Part shown: positions 24,835 through 24,990 of the stretch, piece after piece
Numbering within the stretch: position 1 is the first letter of the stretch
Layout of the letters: each line of letters starts with the position of its first letter
Assembly (NCBI GenBank): GCA_022563775.1
Contig: JADFMS010000018.1
Coordinates: forward strand, 1 to 24,990
Direction of reading: 5' to 3'
Origin: Fidelibacterota bacterium
GTDB lineage: Bacteria > Marinisomatota > SORT01
Length of the DNA stretch: 24,990 nt
The notes under the pieces: model-generated
Seen by the model: only the letters and a program-made list of their open reading frames with translations
What the model was told of the DNA's origin: nothing
Database searches by the model: none
Position numbers and translations under genes: made by a program

Positions 24835-24990
24835 ATGATTAACGATATTATCGGTAATAAGACATTAATACCCATTCTAAAAAGAATCCTTGATTTAGGA
24901 GCTGTCAGGCACCGGGTTATCGCACAGAACATTGCGAACGCATCTACTAACGGCTACCGGAAAAAATCAGTTGATTTCGAAGAACGTTTA
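24835..24990 (+). CDS. flgB: Flagellar basal-body rod protein FlgB, N-terminal part (cut by window edge)
   Basis: The first 52 codons are visible. The segment RHRVIAQNIANASTNGYRKK (25-44) is the conserved N-terminal signature of flagellar rod proteins (usual form RHxVIAxNIANAxTPGYxxK), with Asn in place of the usual Pro. Position in the protein and lack of extra N-terminal residues favour FlgB over FlgC or FlgG. FlgB forms the proximal rod of the basal body in the periplasm, exported by the flagellar type III system. The ATG is preceded by GGAG (24825-24828) at 6 bases. It is probably the first gene of a flgB-flgC-fliE type operon that continues beyond the window, driven by the sigma-54-like site just upstream. 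Confidence 0.92.
   Translation, partial: MINDIIGNKTLIPILKRILDLGAVRHRVIAQNIANASTNGYRKKSVDFEERL

Noticed and set aside
1..24990. CRISPR arrays, prophage genes, integrase or transposase genes.
   Set aside because: No regularly spaced repeats and no such coding motifs were found on either strand.

Overview
The window is a compact, moderately AT-rich bacterial chromosome segment of 24,990 bases. It reads as a Gram-negative, flagellated, free-living bacterium: there is a CusA-type RND efflux pump that needs an outer membrane, sigma-54 activators, FapA, and the first codons of flgB. Multi-PAS hybrid kinases, weak Shine-Dalgarno sites and a GTCA...GGAGTCGA-type intergenic repeat fit an FCB-group or Marinimicrobia/Calditrichota-like lineage. 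That placement is inference only; no rRNA is present.

Layout. 1-2254 (minus strand): a pyrimidine-reduction pair, preT and the start of preA, separated by a RelE/Phd-type toxin-antitoxin pair and an inverted-repeat block. 2435-8761: two large multi-domain histidine kinases on the minus strand flank a cold-shock protein gene with its own promoter and terminator. 9029-13063: a CusA-like heavy-metal RND pump without visible partner genes, then a convergent EamA/DMT transporter. 13220-14171: a stand-alone receiver protein and a thioredoxin-type arsenate reductase. 14176-17683 (minus strand): tRNA-His, hisS and an aromatic amino acid lyase (HAL-like), closely packed. 17859-17933: tRNA-Glu. 18155-19978: an NtrC-type activator and a convergent small coiled-coil protein. 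20369-24990: a flagellar control module. It begins with a strong sigma-54 promoter match, runs through fapA, a REC-GAF-degenerate GGDEF protein and a second NtrC-type activator with overlapping ends, and is followed by a near-identical sigma-54-like promoter in front of flgB.

Most notable. The tRNA-His lacks the near-universal G-1:C73 pair. It has A73, a G1:U72 wobble and U at -1, and it lies 106 bases upstream of a HisRS that is clearly of the divergent alpha-proteobacterial type. An atypical synthetase and its atypical tRNA are therefore physically linked, which is what a transferable or co-evolved identity pair would look like. The two matched sigma-54 sites around an operon that itself encodes a sigma-54 activator suggest a self-reinforcing flagellar regulatory circuit that includes an uncharacterised degenerate-GGDEF response regulator. 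At least four genes are forced by upstream in-frame stops to use TTG start codons, including hisS.

The remaining genes look like ordinary housekeeping or accessory genes. Six receiver domains occur in six different proteins with no classical adjacent kinase-regulator pair. Functional names rest on motif reading by eye; no database search was run.
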